From the NCBI GenBank assembly GCA_964400875.1, contig CAYNWK010000017.1, positions 1 through 42,371 on the forward strand: a DNA stretch of 42,371 bases, given 5' to 3'. The notes below the pieces were generated by a model, which ran no database searches, was not told where the DNA came from, and saw nothing but the letters and a program-made list of their open reading frames with translations. Source of the DNA: CAYNWK01 sp964400875. GTDB taxonomy: Bacteria; Chloroflexota; Anaerolineae; Anaerolineales; UBA4823. This document shows positions 9,152 through 17,726 of this stretch, piece after piece (within the stretch, counting starts at the first letter, position 1; each line of letters begins with the position of its first letter). Position numbers and translations under genes: made by a program.

Positions 9152-9250
9152 GATTTCGCCCCTACCAGGAGGGGCATGAAGAAGGCCTCATTCAGTCGCT
9201 TGACCCGCTCGAACCCGGCCCTCACGAGCATAGCATTCTTCCCTGTTGAT

Positions 9251-10450
9251 TTAACGAGGGCTGACCTGTTCGGCTACGGAACGGAAGAGCTCGATCCAGC
9301 CTCCCGTGAACAGCTCCCCCATGCTCCAACCAAGGCGCAGGATGGCAATCTCGCGGGTCGGGTTGACGTACAGGTACTGCCCGTCCTTCCCCAGGGCCAA
9401 GTATTCGCCCTCGTCGCCATCCAAGATCCACCACTGGTAGCCGTAGTTCACCAGGCCGGCGTCCAGCAAGCCCGGGTCCCAATCATCAGCCGGCACGGCG
9501 CTCCTTTGTGTGGACACCGCCACCCACTCGCTTGGGACGATCTGCCGTCCCTGCCACTCGCCACCTTGTAAATACAGCTGCCCCAACTTGATAAAATCAC
9601 GGGCTGCGGCTGCCAGGCAGCACCAGGTCTTTTCGAGACCATCCCCGGCGTGGTCCAACGACCAGCGCCCCTCGTACTGCATGCCCAGCGGCTCCCACAG
9701 CTTCTCTCGCGTATAATCGGCGATGGTCCGCTCGCCGAGCGCCCGGTCCAGAGCCAGCGCCAGCAGGGCGTTATCCCCGGACTTGTAGCGGAAGTGTTCG
9801 CCCGGCGGCCGCTCCATCCCGAAGCTCAGGATGCGCTGCTCGAGTTTAGGCGTGTAGTTCAAGATCACGTGGATGCCAAAGGGGTTATCGTTCTCCTGGT
9901 AATCCGAACCGGAGGTCATGGTCAGCAGATGGCGCAGCTGCACGGCGTCGAATCCCTCGTCGGCCAGCTCGGGGACGAAATCGGTCACCGGTTGTTCGAC
10001 GGACTCGATCACTCCCTCCTCGATGGCGATGCCGATCAGCGCCGAGGTCCACGACTTGGACATAGAAAACGCCTGCGAGAGAGAGGCCTGCGTGTGACCC
10101 TGGAAGTAGCGCTCGTAGACCAGGCCCCCGTCTTGCAAAACCAGGAAAGCGATGCTTTCGTTGGCCGCCAGCGCGTCTTCCAGCGTGACCGGGCCTTCCT
10201 CGCCCAGATCTACCTGGAAGGAGCGTTGGGCAGCGTCAGCCGCCCGCTCGAAGACGTACGGCTGGCTTCTGGCGGGCAGGCTCCGGTAGGGGTAGTATTT
10301 GAAGTCATCGATCTGGGTGTCGCCGTAGCGGATCACCCGCCCGACGGTGACCGGTCCGGCCACCACCGTCCAGGCCGCCATGACCAGGAGCAAAAGCCCC
10401 AGGATCAGCCCGAAGGCGTAAACGGCGATCTTTCTTAAGGAAAGAGACAT
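9251..10450 (-). CDS. Membrane-anchored serine hydrolase, class C beta-lactamase-like fold
   Basis: A 399-aa protein with an N-terminal membrane anchor or signal (residues 8-31) followed by a beta-lactamase/PBP-like domain. The catalytic SxxK is S129-M-S-K132 (AFSMSKSW), the Tyr motif is at Y222 (FRYKSGDNALL), and a late Gly-rich strand (LALGKDGQYLYVNP) takes the place of KTG. Related proteins include esterases, D-aminopeptidases and 6-aminohexanoate-dimer hydrolase-like enzymes, and true beta-lactamase activity is not implied. It is the first gene of a probable two-gene unit with the MFS transporter. A candidate promoter lies directly upstream, divergent from the one for the gene at 10661. 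Confidence 0.88.
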   Translation of the reverse strand: MSLSLRKIAVYAFGLILGLLLLVMAAWTVVAGPVTVGRVIRYGDTQIDDFKYYPYRSLPARSQPYVFERAADAAQRSFQVDLGEEGPVTLEDALAANESIAFLVLQDGGLVYERYFQGHTQASLSQAFSMSKSWTSALIGIAIEEGVIESVEQPVTDFVPELADEGFDAVQLRHLLTMTSGSDYQENDNPFGIHVILNYTPKLEQRILSFGMERPPGEHFRYKSGDNALLALALDRALGERTIADYTREKLWEPLGMQYEGRWSLDHAGDGLEKTWCCLAAAARDFIKLGQLYLQGGEWQGRQIVPSEWVAVSTQRSAVPADDWDPGLLDAGLVNYGYQWWILDGDEGEYLALGKDGQYLYVNPTREIAILRLGWSMGELFTGGWIELFRSVAEQVSPR

Positions 10451-10490
10451 CCCTGCGCGCTCCTGGAATACGTTTGTTCGATCTGGAGTT

Positions 10491-10519
10491 ATACTACCCT
10501 AAAACGGGATAACCCACAA
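10491..10519 (-). promoter_or_regulatory. Candidate promoter for the serine hydrolase
   Basis: Read on the - strand, TTGTGG (10519-10514) and TAGTAT (10496-10491) are 17 nt apart, about 40 nt before the ATG at 10450. It is back-to-back with the + strand promoter at 10535-10563, so the two could share control. Confidence 0.4.
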
Positions 10520-10534
10520 CGAAGCGGATACAAC

Positions 10535-10563
10535 TTGTCCAAATTATGCTGATGGCCTAAAAT
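10535..10563 (+). promoter_or_regulatory. Candidate sigma70-type promoter for the PH-like membrane protein
   Basis: TTGTCC (10535-10540) and TAAAAT (10558-10563) have the optimal 17-nt spacer. The implied leader of about 90 nt runs to the ATG at 10661. Confidence 0.5.
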
Positions 10564-10660
10564 TAAGCCGAACATCGTCCGCACCCTCGCCGCTTCACGG
10601 CGAAGACGATCCAGCACCTTGTTTGCCTCTCGAAATAACATTGTTAATTGGGAGCGTCCG

Positions 10661-11197
10661 ATGTGGGATGAAATCAGCAGAGCGATCGCCAATACAGCGT
10701 ACCTCGTTCCGTGGCAGGTGCAGCGGTTCAAAGCCAATGAGCCGTCTGCTACGGTTCTCGCCGCTGGGGCCGTAAAAGCTCAAAAGCGCGACCGGGACAG
10801 CGACCCGCAGTACGAAGTCGGCTGGATCACGGCCCGGAGAGCGACCTTGATCCTGACCGAGGAAAAGTTGGTTTGCGGCACCTGGGAAATCCCGCTCAAG
10901 TCCATCGAACAAGCCCAACTCACCCATATCCAATCCAGCTTTTCAAAGGGGTTGGTTATGAGCGTCGCCACAACCAATGGCGTTCACTACCAGTTCGGGC
11001 TGCAATATGACCCGGCGTGGGAAAATCAAACCGCGCTCGCCTTCGCCCCCGGGGAGGGCGGGAGTGAATTCGTTCGTCTCAAACATTCCGGATTCAGCAC
11101 CGCCCTGCGGGTCATCCTATGGTTGGCGATTCTCTATGCCTGCCTGGTTTTGATCGCTCTCCCGATCCTCGCACGCCTGCTCTCCGGTATCAGGTAG
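10661..11197 (+). CDS. Uncharacterised protein with C-terminal membrane helix
   Basis: A 178-aa protein. The frame is open from 10619, but GGGAG at 10650-10654, six nt before the ATG at 10661, supports the shorter form starting MWDEISRAIANT. The first 140 residues are soluble and strand-rich (GWITARRATLILTEEKLVCG, WEIPLKSIEQAQL), resembling the layout of bacterial PH-like domains. The last 25-30 residues (FSTALRVILWLAILYACLVL and following) form a membrane anchor. No enzymatic motif is visible. The next ORF in another frame overlaps its 3' end only if a non-preferred start is used. Confidence 0.75.
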   Translation: MWDEISRAIANTAYLVPWQVQRFKANEPSATVLAAGAVKAQKRDRDSDPQYEVGWITARRATLILTEEKLVCGTWEIPLKSIEQAQLTHIQSSFSKGLVMSVATTNGVHYQFGLQYDPAWENQTALAFAPGEGGSEFVRLKHSGFSTALRVILWLAILYACLVLIALPILARLLSGIR

Positions 11198-11239
11198 CTG
11201 ATTTACGCACTTGGTTTCAATCTGGAAGAAACAGGCGGA

Positions 11240-11267
11240 TTGCCTTCGGTTTCCTGCATGGTAGAAT
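11240..11267 (+). promoter_or_regulatory. Candidate promoter for the 183-aa protein
   Basis: TTGCCT (11240-11245) and TAGAAT (11262-11267) are separated by 16 nt, about 50 nt ahead of the ATG at 11320 and just after the preceding stop. Confidence 0.35.
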
Positions 11268-11319
11268 CACCCCAATCACGCTCTTTATCCCGGTGGGGGC
11301 AGAAAGACTCTGGAGGCAA

Positions 11320-11871
11320 ATGGCCGAAGACGAATCTATCGACGTAAACTGGCTGATGACGCCGGAAATGATCATCGGCGCGCTGGTCTGGGCCGTATCT
11401 CGCGGCGAGCTGAACCAGGACATCTGGAAGCTCGCCCGCTCGCTGCCCCAACAATCCTACGACCACCTGGGCGGCAGCTGGGACATGGTCGGCAAGTTCG
11501 TGCACGCTTCCAGCGAGCTGAACGAACGCAGCCTGCAGCACGTGCAGGAGATGCTCGCCGTCGAGATCCGGGGGCTCGTCGCTTGGGCCAAACGGGGCAG
11601 GCCCGAGACCGAAGCCGAGCGCGATCCGCACAACCTGCCCGTGAGCCTGTTGGTGATCCAATCCAACGAAGGCCGCCTCACCCAGGAGACCCTGGACCAG
11701 GCCCGCCAGGCGCCCCAGAAATACTTCGAAAGCATTGGCAGCGGGTTCGGCAAGGTGGGCGAGGCCGTCCGCGGCGGCGCCAGCCTGGAAACCGTTCAGG
11801 CGCTGGTCGAAGAGTGGCTCGATGATGAGCTGGTGGAAAAAGACCCTCCTCCCACAAACCCCCAAAAATAA
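11320..11871 (+). CDS. 183-aa protein of unknown function upstream of the SARP regulator
   Basis: A soluble, mostly helical protein starting MAEDESIDVNWLMTPEMIIG. The frame is open from 11119, but GGAGG at 11312-11316 directly before the ATG at 11320 decides the start and removes an overlap with the preceding gene. It has several amphipathic helices and an acidic C-terminus (EEWLDDELVEKDPPP). No recognised domain, membrane segment or catalytic motif. It ends 60 nt before the SARP regulator on the same strand; that spacer contains an A/T-rich stretch, so the regulator may have its own promoter. Confidence 0.72.
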   Translation: MAEDESIDVNWLMTPEMIIGALVWAVSRGELNQDIWKLARSLPQQSYDHLGGSWDMVGKFVHASSELNERSLQHVQEMLAVEIRGLVAWAKRGRPETEAERDPHNLPVSLLVIQSNEGRLTQETLDQARQAPQKYFESIGSGFGKVGEAVRGGASLETVQALVEEWLDDELVEKDPPPTNPQK

Positions 11872-11931
11872 CATAAAATAGAAGGCGTTCCGCCCCGACG
11901 AGCGCCATCGCCGTCGCGTCGAATCAACGCC

Positions 11932-14900
11932 ATGACCCTGCCCAAGATCCTGCGCACCAAGATCGTCCCCCCGCAGCGCAGCCCGCGCGTCCTGCCCCGC
12001 GCCCGGGTCAGCCGGGCGTTGGCCCAGGCGCTGAACTACCGGCTGACCTTGCTGCTGGCAGGCGCCGGCTACGGCAAAAGCACCGCCCTGGCGGACCTGG
12101 CCGAAGGGTCCTGCCCGCTGATCTGGTACCAGGTCACCGAGGAGGACAACGACCTGCAGGTCTTCCTGCTGCACCTGTGCCACGCCACCCAGGAAGCGCT
12201 GCCGGCGCTGGAGGGCCTGCCCACTGCCTTTCTTGAATCGTGGGACGGCAGCCAGGGAGCGCTGCCGGCGCAGGGTGTGATCAACCAGTACCTCAACGCG
12301 TTAAACGAAAACCTGACCGAGCCCACTTTGCTGGCGCTGGACGATGCGCCGCTGGCCCTGGCCAGGGATGAGATCGCCTTGATCCTGGACCGCCTGATCG
12401 GCCTGGCGCCGCCCCACCTGCACGTCATCCTGTCCGGGCGGCCGCCGGTCAAGCTGCCTAACTTGGCCCGCTGGCGCTCCCGCGGCGAAGTCCTTGCCAT
12501 CGACCAGGGCGTGCTGGCCTTCAACGCCGACGAGATCTTCCGCTTGTTCACCCAGCAGTACGGCTACGAGCTAACCCCGGAAGAGGTCGAGTCTTTGCAG
12601 GCATACACCGAAGGTTGGGCCATCGCCTTGCAGTTAGTCTGGCAGAACCTGCGCATCGCGGCGGCCGCGCCGGGTGGCGCCGGGCCCTTGATGGAGCTGC
12701 TGCCCAGGGACAGCTCTCCCTCGGCGGGCAGCTCTTCCCCGGACGCGCTCTTCGAAATCCTGGCCCGGGAGGTCTACGAGCGCCAGCCGGCCGACGTGCA
12801 GGCCTTCCTGCTGGTCTCGGCGACCTTGCGGGAGATGACCGCGGCGGCCTGCGACGCCCTGCGCCGCACGGGAGGCGCGGGCCAGGACGACAGCGCGGCC
12901 ATGCTGGGTTACCTGCGCCGCCAGGAGCTCTTCGTGGTCGAACAGAGCGACGGCAGCCTGCGCTACCACCACATCTTCCACGAGTTTCTGCGCCAGCAGG
13001 CGGGCGAGGACCAGCGCCGGGAATGGCACGCCCGCGCCGCGGCATATTACCGGGAGGGCCGCAACGCCGACGCCCAGATCTACCACTTGCTGCAGGGCCG
13101 TATTTGGGAGCAGGCCGCCACGCTGTTGGAAAACTACGGCGACCAGCTGCTCGCCGGCAGCCGCCCCGAGACCCTGGCCGCCCACCTGGACGCCCTGCCG
13201 CCGGAGACCCTGCGCCAGCACCCCACCTTGTTGTTTTACCTGGGGGAAGTGGCGCGCATGGGCAGCCGCTTCCAGGAGGCGCTCGGCTGGTACCAGCAAG
13301 CCGAGTCCATCTGGCGGGCGCGCGGCCAGCAGGTGGAGGTGGGCCGGGCCCTGCGCGGCCAGGCGCGCGTCTACCTGGACACGGTCGATCCCAGCCGGGC
13401 CGAAGCCCTGCTGGAGCGCGCAATCCGGCTGAGCGATGGCATCGAGGACCGCGACGCCGAAGCGCGCCTGTACGAACTGTTGGCCGAGAACAAGCTCAAC
13501 GCCGGGCAGGCCGGTGAAGCCGAACGCTTGCGGCAGAAGGCCCTCTCGCTGCGCAACGAGGGCCCCTCGGACTCGGCCCTGCTCCTGCGGGTGCTGCTGC
13601 GCACCGGGCGCCTGGATGAAGCCCGGCGAAACCTGGAGGCGCTGTTGAAGTCCGAGCGCCAGCACCCCGTGCACACCCCGCGCGCCCACCGGGAGACCTT
13701 GCTGCTGCTCTCGCTGCTGGATGCCTTCCAGGGGCGCGGGGAGCGCTCTTACCAGACTGCTTTGGAAGGGACCCAGCGCGGCGCCTCGCTGAACTCGCCG
13801 TTCATCACCGCGGTAGGGCACATGCGCCAGGGTCACGCTCTGATGCTGCCCGATTCCAACCCAGACTTATCCAGGGTGGAGCGCTACGAGCTGGCCCGCC
13901 AGCAGTACGAAATGTCGGTGGAGATCAGCCGCAGCCTGGCGGTCTCCCGCCTGCGAGTCGAGGCCGACTGGGGGCTGTGCCAGGTCTACGGCTACCAGGG
14001 GGACCTGACTCAAGCGCTCAAAGTCGCCCAGGAAGGCCTCGAGATCGCCGTAGACGCCGGTGATGAGTGGGTCGCTTCGCTGGTGCGCCTGGCCATGGGC
14101 GCCAGCCTGGTGCTGGCGGCGCGCTACGAGTCCGCCGAGGAATGGCTGAACCAGGCGGCGCGCTACTTCCAGGAATGCAGCGATCCCTTCGGGCGCTGCA
14201 CGGCGCGCTTGTGGCAGTGCCTGGCCTGGCAGCGCCAGGGGGACCTGCTGCGCTGCGAGCAGGTCCTGCCGGAAGTGCTGGCTGCCAGCCAGGAGCGGAA
14301 TTACGATTACCTGTTCACGCAACCAACCCTCCTGGGCCCTCCGGAGGTGCGCTTCCTGGTGCCCGTGCTGATCCTGGCCCGAGAGCGGGGCTGGGAGAGC
14401 CGCTACGCAGCCAGGCTGCTGGAAGCCATGGGTCTCTCCGGGATCAAGCTGCACCCCGGCTACCGGCTGCGGGTGCATACTCTGGGCGGTTTCCAGCTGT
14501 GGCGCGGCGAGGTCCAGGCGCCGGCGGGCAGTTGGCGGCGGGAGAAGGCCCGGCATTTGTTCCAGATCCTGCTGAGCCAGCGGGAATCGCCGTTGGACCG
14601 CGATCAGCTGGCCGAGTATTTATGGCCCGAGCAGAAACCGGCCAAATCGCAGCGCAACTTCCGCATCGCCCTGAACGCCCTGTACCATGTGCTCGAGCCG
14701 GAGCGCGAACCGGGCAGCGATTCGGCTTACGTGGAACGGGTCGGCACGACCTACCACCTGCGCCCCGAGGCGGACCTGTGGATCGACGCCCAGGCCTTCG
14801 AAGAGGCCGCCCGCGCCGGTTTGCACGCCGCTGAAGAGCAAGCCGACGATGAGGCGGTGCGCCGGCTCGAAGCCGCCGTGGCGCTGTATCAAGGGGAATA

Positions 14901-15240
14901 CCTGCCCGCCGCGCGCTATGAAAACTGGGCTGCGGCCGAGCGCGAGCGCCTGGCGGTGCTTTTCCTGCAGAGCGCCGACCGCCTGTCCAGCCTGCTGCTG
15001 GCGCGCGGCCAGCCCGAGCGAGCTATCCAGGTCTGCGAGCGGATCCTGGCCCAGGACAACTGCTGGGAGCGGGCTTACCGGCTGCTCATGCTGGCTTACG
15101 ACCGGATGGGGAACCACGGGCAGATCGCCCGCGCCTACCAGCGCTGTCGGCAGAACCTGGAGCAGGAGCTCGAAGTGGCCCCCTCCGCCGAGACGGAAAC
15201 GCTCTACCAGGACCTGATCCAGCGCGAACCGGCCCCCTGA
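11932..15240 (+). CDS. Large ATPase-TPR-SARP (BTAD) transcriptional regulator
   Basis: A 1102-aa regulator with a MalT-like front and a SARP-like back. It opens with ILRTKIVPPQRSP, then has Walker A AGAGYGKS near residues 43-50, a Walker B-like LLALDDAP near 131-138 and a long TPR-like helical centre (about 380-830). The C-terminus has an OmpR-type winged helix (about 843-935: RLRVHTLGGFQLWRGE, RREKARHLFQILL) followed by a bacterial transcriptional activation domain of TPR helices ending ELEVAPSAETETLYQDL. In this class the winged helix binds direct repeats and the ATPase gates activity. The next genes, an 81-aa protein and a KAS III-like enzyme, are candidate targets by proximity. The Shine-Dalgarno is weak, but the start fits the domain boundary. 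Confidence 0.93.
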   Translation: MTLPKILRTKIVPPQRSPRVLPRARVSRALAQALNYRLTLLLAGAGYGKSTALADLAEGSCPLIWYQVTEEDNDLQVFLLHLCHATQEALPALEGLPTAFLESWDGSQGALPAQGVINQYLNALNENLTEPTLLALDDAPLALARDEIALILDRLIGLAPPHLHVILSGRPPVKLPNLARWRSRGEVLAIDQGVLAFNADEIFRLFTQQYGYELTPEEVESLQAYTEGWAIALQLVWQNLRIAAAAPGGAGPLMELLPRDSSPSAGSSSPDALFEILAREVYERQPADVQAFLLVSATLREMTAAACDALRRTGGAGQDDSAAMLGYLRRQELFVVEQSDGSLRYHHIFHEFLRQQAGEDQRREWHARAAAYYREGRNADAQIYHLLQGRIWEQAATLLENYGDQLLAGSRPETLAAHLDALPPETLRQHPTLLFYLGEVARMGSRFQEALGWYQQAESIWRARGQQVEVGRALRGQARVYLDTVDPSRAEALLERAIRLSDGIEDRDAEARLYELLAENKLNAGQAGEAERLRQKALSLRNEGPSDSALLLRVLLRTGRLDEARRNLEALLKSERQHPVHTPRAHRETLLLLSLLDAFQGRGERSYQTALEGTQRGASLNSPFITAVGHMRQGHALMLPDSNPDLSRVERYELARQQYEMSVEISRSLAVSRLRVEADWGLCQVYGYQGDLTQALKVAQEGLEIAVDAGDEWVASLVRLAMGASLVLAARYESAEEWLNQAARYFQECSDPFGRCTARLWQCLAWQRQGDLLRCEQVLPEVLAASQERNYDYLFTQPTLLGPPEVRFLVPVLILARERGWESRYAARLLEAMGLSGIKLHPGYRLRVHTLGGFQLWRGEVQAPAGSWRREKARHLFQILLSQRESPLDRDQLAEYLWPEQKPAKSQRNFRIALNALYHVLEPEREPGSDSAYVERVGTTYHLRPEADLWIDAQAFEEAARAGLHAAEEQADDEAVRRLEAAVALYQGEYLPAARYENWAAAERERLAVLFLQSADRLSSLLLARGQPERAIQVCERILAQDNCWERAYRLLMLAYDRMGNHGQIARAYQRCRQNLEQELEVAPSAETETLYQDLIQREPAP

Positions 15241-15321
15241 GACCGCGGCCTCCGGCGGCGCGCCGCGCGGTAACTCCACGGTTACGTCCTTCTGGTATGC
15301 TGTAAGCGAGGGACGTTTACC

Positions 15322-15567
15322 ATGGAACCACAAACCCCCAACATCACCTCCTTCATCATCCGCTTCGTGCACGCGGATACGGCTGCCCATCCGGAAACAT
15401 CAGCCGAGGCCGACGCGCCCTATCGCGGCTCCATCCGCCACATCCAGAGCGACCGGGAGTTCGTCTTCCTGCGCTGGGAGGAGGCGGTGGCCTTCATCCG
15501 CCAGTACGTTCCGCTGGAAGCGGAAACCCCCGGCGAAGCCGGGACCAGCCAACCGGAACGCGCCTGA
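15322..15567 (+). CDS. 81-aa small protein of unknown function
   Basis: A small soluble protein lying between the SARP regulator and the KAS III-like gene. The core pattern is a strand (SFIIRFVHAD), a basic strand (YRGSIRHIQSDREFVFLRW) and a helix (EEAVAFIRQYVPL), with a low-complexity acidic tail. The RGxIRHxQSDxExxFxRWEEAxxFI layout resembles small proteins I associate with Chloroflexota genomes next to regulators, but I know no function for it. GAGGGA lies about 8 nt upstream of the ATG. It is 39 nt upstream of the next gene and may be co-transcribed with it. Confidence 0.7.
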   Translation: MEPQTPNITSFIIRFVHADTAAHPETSAEADAPYRGSIRHIQSDREFVFLRWEEAVAFIRQYVPLEAETPGEAGTSQPERA

Positions 15568-15606
15568 GGCGATCGCTCAGGCCGGAGCATAACCTCTGGA
15601 AAACTT

Positions 15607-16602
15607 ATGAATCGAACCGCGCAGATCCTGTCAACCGGCAGCTACGTGCCCGAGCGAGTGGTCACCAACGCCGAGATCGACGTCATTTTGGGGGAAAAGA
15701 CCAGCGACTGGCTGGTCGAGAACGTGGGCATCCACCAGCGCCACTGGATGGCTCCCGACCAGACCACCTCCGACCTGGTGGTCGCAAGTGCCCGCCGTGC
15801 GCTGGACCGCGCCGCCCTGCAGCCGGAAGACCTGGACCTGATCATCGTCTCCACCGACACCCCCGATTATTTATCCCCGAGCACGTCGGTGGTCGTTCAG
15901 TCCAAGCTGGGCGCCGGCCGGGCGGGCTGTTACGACGTCAACAGCGCCTGCGCCGGGTGGGTCACCGCCTTGGATCAAGGGGCGCGCTACCTGGCGACCG
16001 ACCCGGAGATGCGCTACGTGCTGGTCGCTGGGGGCTATGGGATGAGCCGCTTCCTGGACTTAACCGACAAAAAAACCGCCAACCTGTTCGCTGACGGGGC
16101 GGGGGCGGTCATCCTGGGCGCCGGCGATGAGCCCGGCTTTTTGTCCAGCAACCTGATGGCAGTGGGCGACTATCACAACGCGCTGGGGATCTACACCGGC
16201 GGCGCTTACCGGCCGTGCACGCCCGAAAACCTGGCAGTTTACGGCCCCCCGAAAGTCGAGTTTGTGCGCAGATTCCCTAAGACCTTCAACACCGAATACT
16301 GGCCGAAGCTGATCCAGGGCGCCCTGGACAAAGCCGGCCTGACCATTGACCAAGTCGACCTGTATCTGTTCACCCAGCTCAACCTGCGCACCATCGAGAA
16401 CATGATGGCGCTGATCGGGCAGCCGATCGAAAAGACCCACTGGGTGATGGACAAATGGGGCTACACCGGCTCGCCCTGCGTGGCTATGGCGCTGGACGAC
16501 GCCATCAACCAGGGGCGCGGCCCGCAGCCCGGCGATCACGTCTTGTTCTGCGCCAGCGGCGGGGGCATCAGCATGGCCGCCTCGGTCTGGCGCTGGGTAT
16601 AA
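15607..16602 (+). CDS. KAS III (FabH-like) thiolase-fold protein lacking the usual His and Asn
   Basis: A 331-aa protein of the 3-oxoacyl-ACP synthase III family, which condenses acyl-CoA with malonyl-ACP or performs related acyl transfers. The nucleophile is present as C115 in VNSACAGW. Compared with E. coli FabH (Cys112, His244, Asn274), the catalytic His position in the PHQANLR motif is Thr (LFTQLNLR, T256) and the Asn of HGNTSAAS is Tyr (WGYTGSPC, Y286). The Gly-rich end (CASGGGISMAASVWRW) is intact. The protein belongs to the family by length and fold, but ordinary decarboxylative condensation is uncertain; acyl transfer or another Cys-based reaction is possible. It is convergent with livM, with a 4-nt gap and no visible terminator. 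Confidence 0.88.
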   Translation: MNRTAQILSTGSYVPERVVTNAEIDVILGEKTSDWLVENVGIHQRHWMAPDQTTSDLVVASARRALDRAALQPEDLDLIIVSTDTPDYLSPSTSVVVQSKLGAGRAGCYDVNSACAGWVTALDQGARYLATDPEMRYVLVAGGYGMSRFLDLTDKKTANLFADGAGAVILGAGDEPGFLSSNLMAVGDYHNALGIYTGGAYRPCTPENLAVYGPPKVEFVRRFPKTFNTEYWPKLIQGALDKAGLTIDQVDLYLFTQLNLRTIENMMALIGQPIEKTHWVMDKWGYTGSPCVAMALDDAINQGRGPQPGDHVLFCASGGGISMAASVWRWV

Positions 16603-16606
16603 AGTG

Positions 16607-17701
16607 TCAGTGTTCTTCCCGGGCGGCTCCCTTGCCGCCGGTGATCAAGCGCAGCAGCCTCTTGCGACCCTCCCTAATATCCAGCCGGCGCAGCCGCCAG
16701 GTGCCAACGATGCCATAGGGGATAAAGAGCACCAAAATGACGTAGATCACCCCAATCAGATAGGCTGAGAACTCCTGGAACCACTTGTCGAAATAAAAAT
16801 CCATCAACCTGAAAGCGGCCGCGCCGACCAGAGCCCCGCTCAAGGTGCCGATGCCGCCGATCAAAATCATCAACAGCCCTTCTACGGTGAAGGCCAGCGT
16901 GGCGATTTCAGGGCTGACGATCGGTTGGAACAGGGCATAGATCAACCCGGCCAGCGCCGCCGTGATCGAGGCGACGATCAGGCTGATCAATTTGAAATAA
17001 AAAGTGTTGTAGCCGAGCATCAACGCCCGGTTCTCGTTCTCCCGGATGGCGATGCAGACCCGGCCGGTGGGTGAGTTGACGAAACGCTTGTAGACCAGAT
17101 AGACCACGATCATAAAGGCCAGGGTGAGGTAGTAAAAACGCAGCCGTTCGTCGGAGGGGTTGATAAATTCCGGCCGGGGGATGCCTTGCAGGCCGACATC
17201 GGCGCCGGTGTAATCGGCAAGCTCGCGGGTTTTGATGATGATATCGAACATGGAGGCCAGGCCCAGGGTCACCAATGCGAAGGTGATGCCTTTGACGCGC
17301 GGCAGGACGACGCTGAACAGCAGCGCCTGAAGGATCCCGGCGACGACGATCGCGCCGATCGTGGCCCACAAGGACCAGCCCAGCGTTTTCAGCAGGAAGC
17401 CGGTCAAATAAGCGCCGACCGCAAAGAACATGGCGTGCCCAAACGAGAGCAGCCCGGTGATGCCGAAGACCAGGTCGTAGCTGATGGCGAATACCGCCAG
17501 GATGAAGACCTCGATCAGCAGACCCTGAATGAATTTTGAGTTGCCGGCTTCATTCGCCAGCAAGGCGGAGACGGAATCGCCGTAAGCGAACGCCAGCAAG
17601 AAGGGCAGCGCCAGCAGAATCCCGACGAAGCCGATCAGCACGAGGTTCTCCCGTAGCCAGGCGCCGGGCGAAAACCCTCGGTTTACGCTTGGAGTGCCCA
17701 T
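16607..17701 (-). CDS. livM: Branched-chain-type (HAAT) ABC transporter permease, LivM-like
   Basis: A 364-aa inner-membrane permease with about nine to ten helices, the second channel half of a hydrophobic amino acid transporter (HAAT) system. The family signatures YDLVFGITGLLSFGHAMFFA (about residues 74-93) and IGGIGTLSGALVGAA (about 291-305) are clear. It is the last gene of the transporter cluster, 25 nt after livH. Many HAAT systems import amino acids, but others carry urea, amides or aromatic acids, so the substrate should not be read from the gene name. The C-terminal tail is short and basic. Confidence 0.93.
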   Translation of the reverse strand: MGTPSVNRGFSPGAWLRENLVLIGFVGILLALPFLLAFAYGDSVSALLANEAGNSKFIQGLLIEVFILAVFAISYDLVFGITGLLSFGHAMFFAVGAYLTGFLLKTLGWSLWATIGAIVVAGILQALLFSVVLPRVKGITFALVTLGLASMFDIIIKTRELADYTGADVGLQGIPRPEFINPSDERLRFYYLTLAFMIVVYLVYKRFVNSPTGRVCIAIRENENRALMLGYNTFYFKLISLIVASITAALAGLIYALFQPIVSPEIATLAFTVEGLLMILIGGIGTLSGALVGAAAFRLMDFYFDKWFQEFSAYLIGVIYVILVLFIPYGIVGTWRLRRLDIREGRKRLLRLITGGKGAAREEH

Positions 17702-17726
17702 TCTCAGGTTCCTTTCCTCGTTGCGC

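Noticed and set aside
12615..13836. Long ORFs on both strands inside the SARP regulator (for example + 12615-13517 and - 12634-13836)
   Set aside because: They are high-GC shadows of the 1102-aa gene, with Pro/Arg/Gly-rich translations and no domain.
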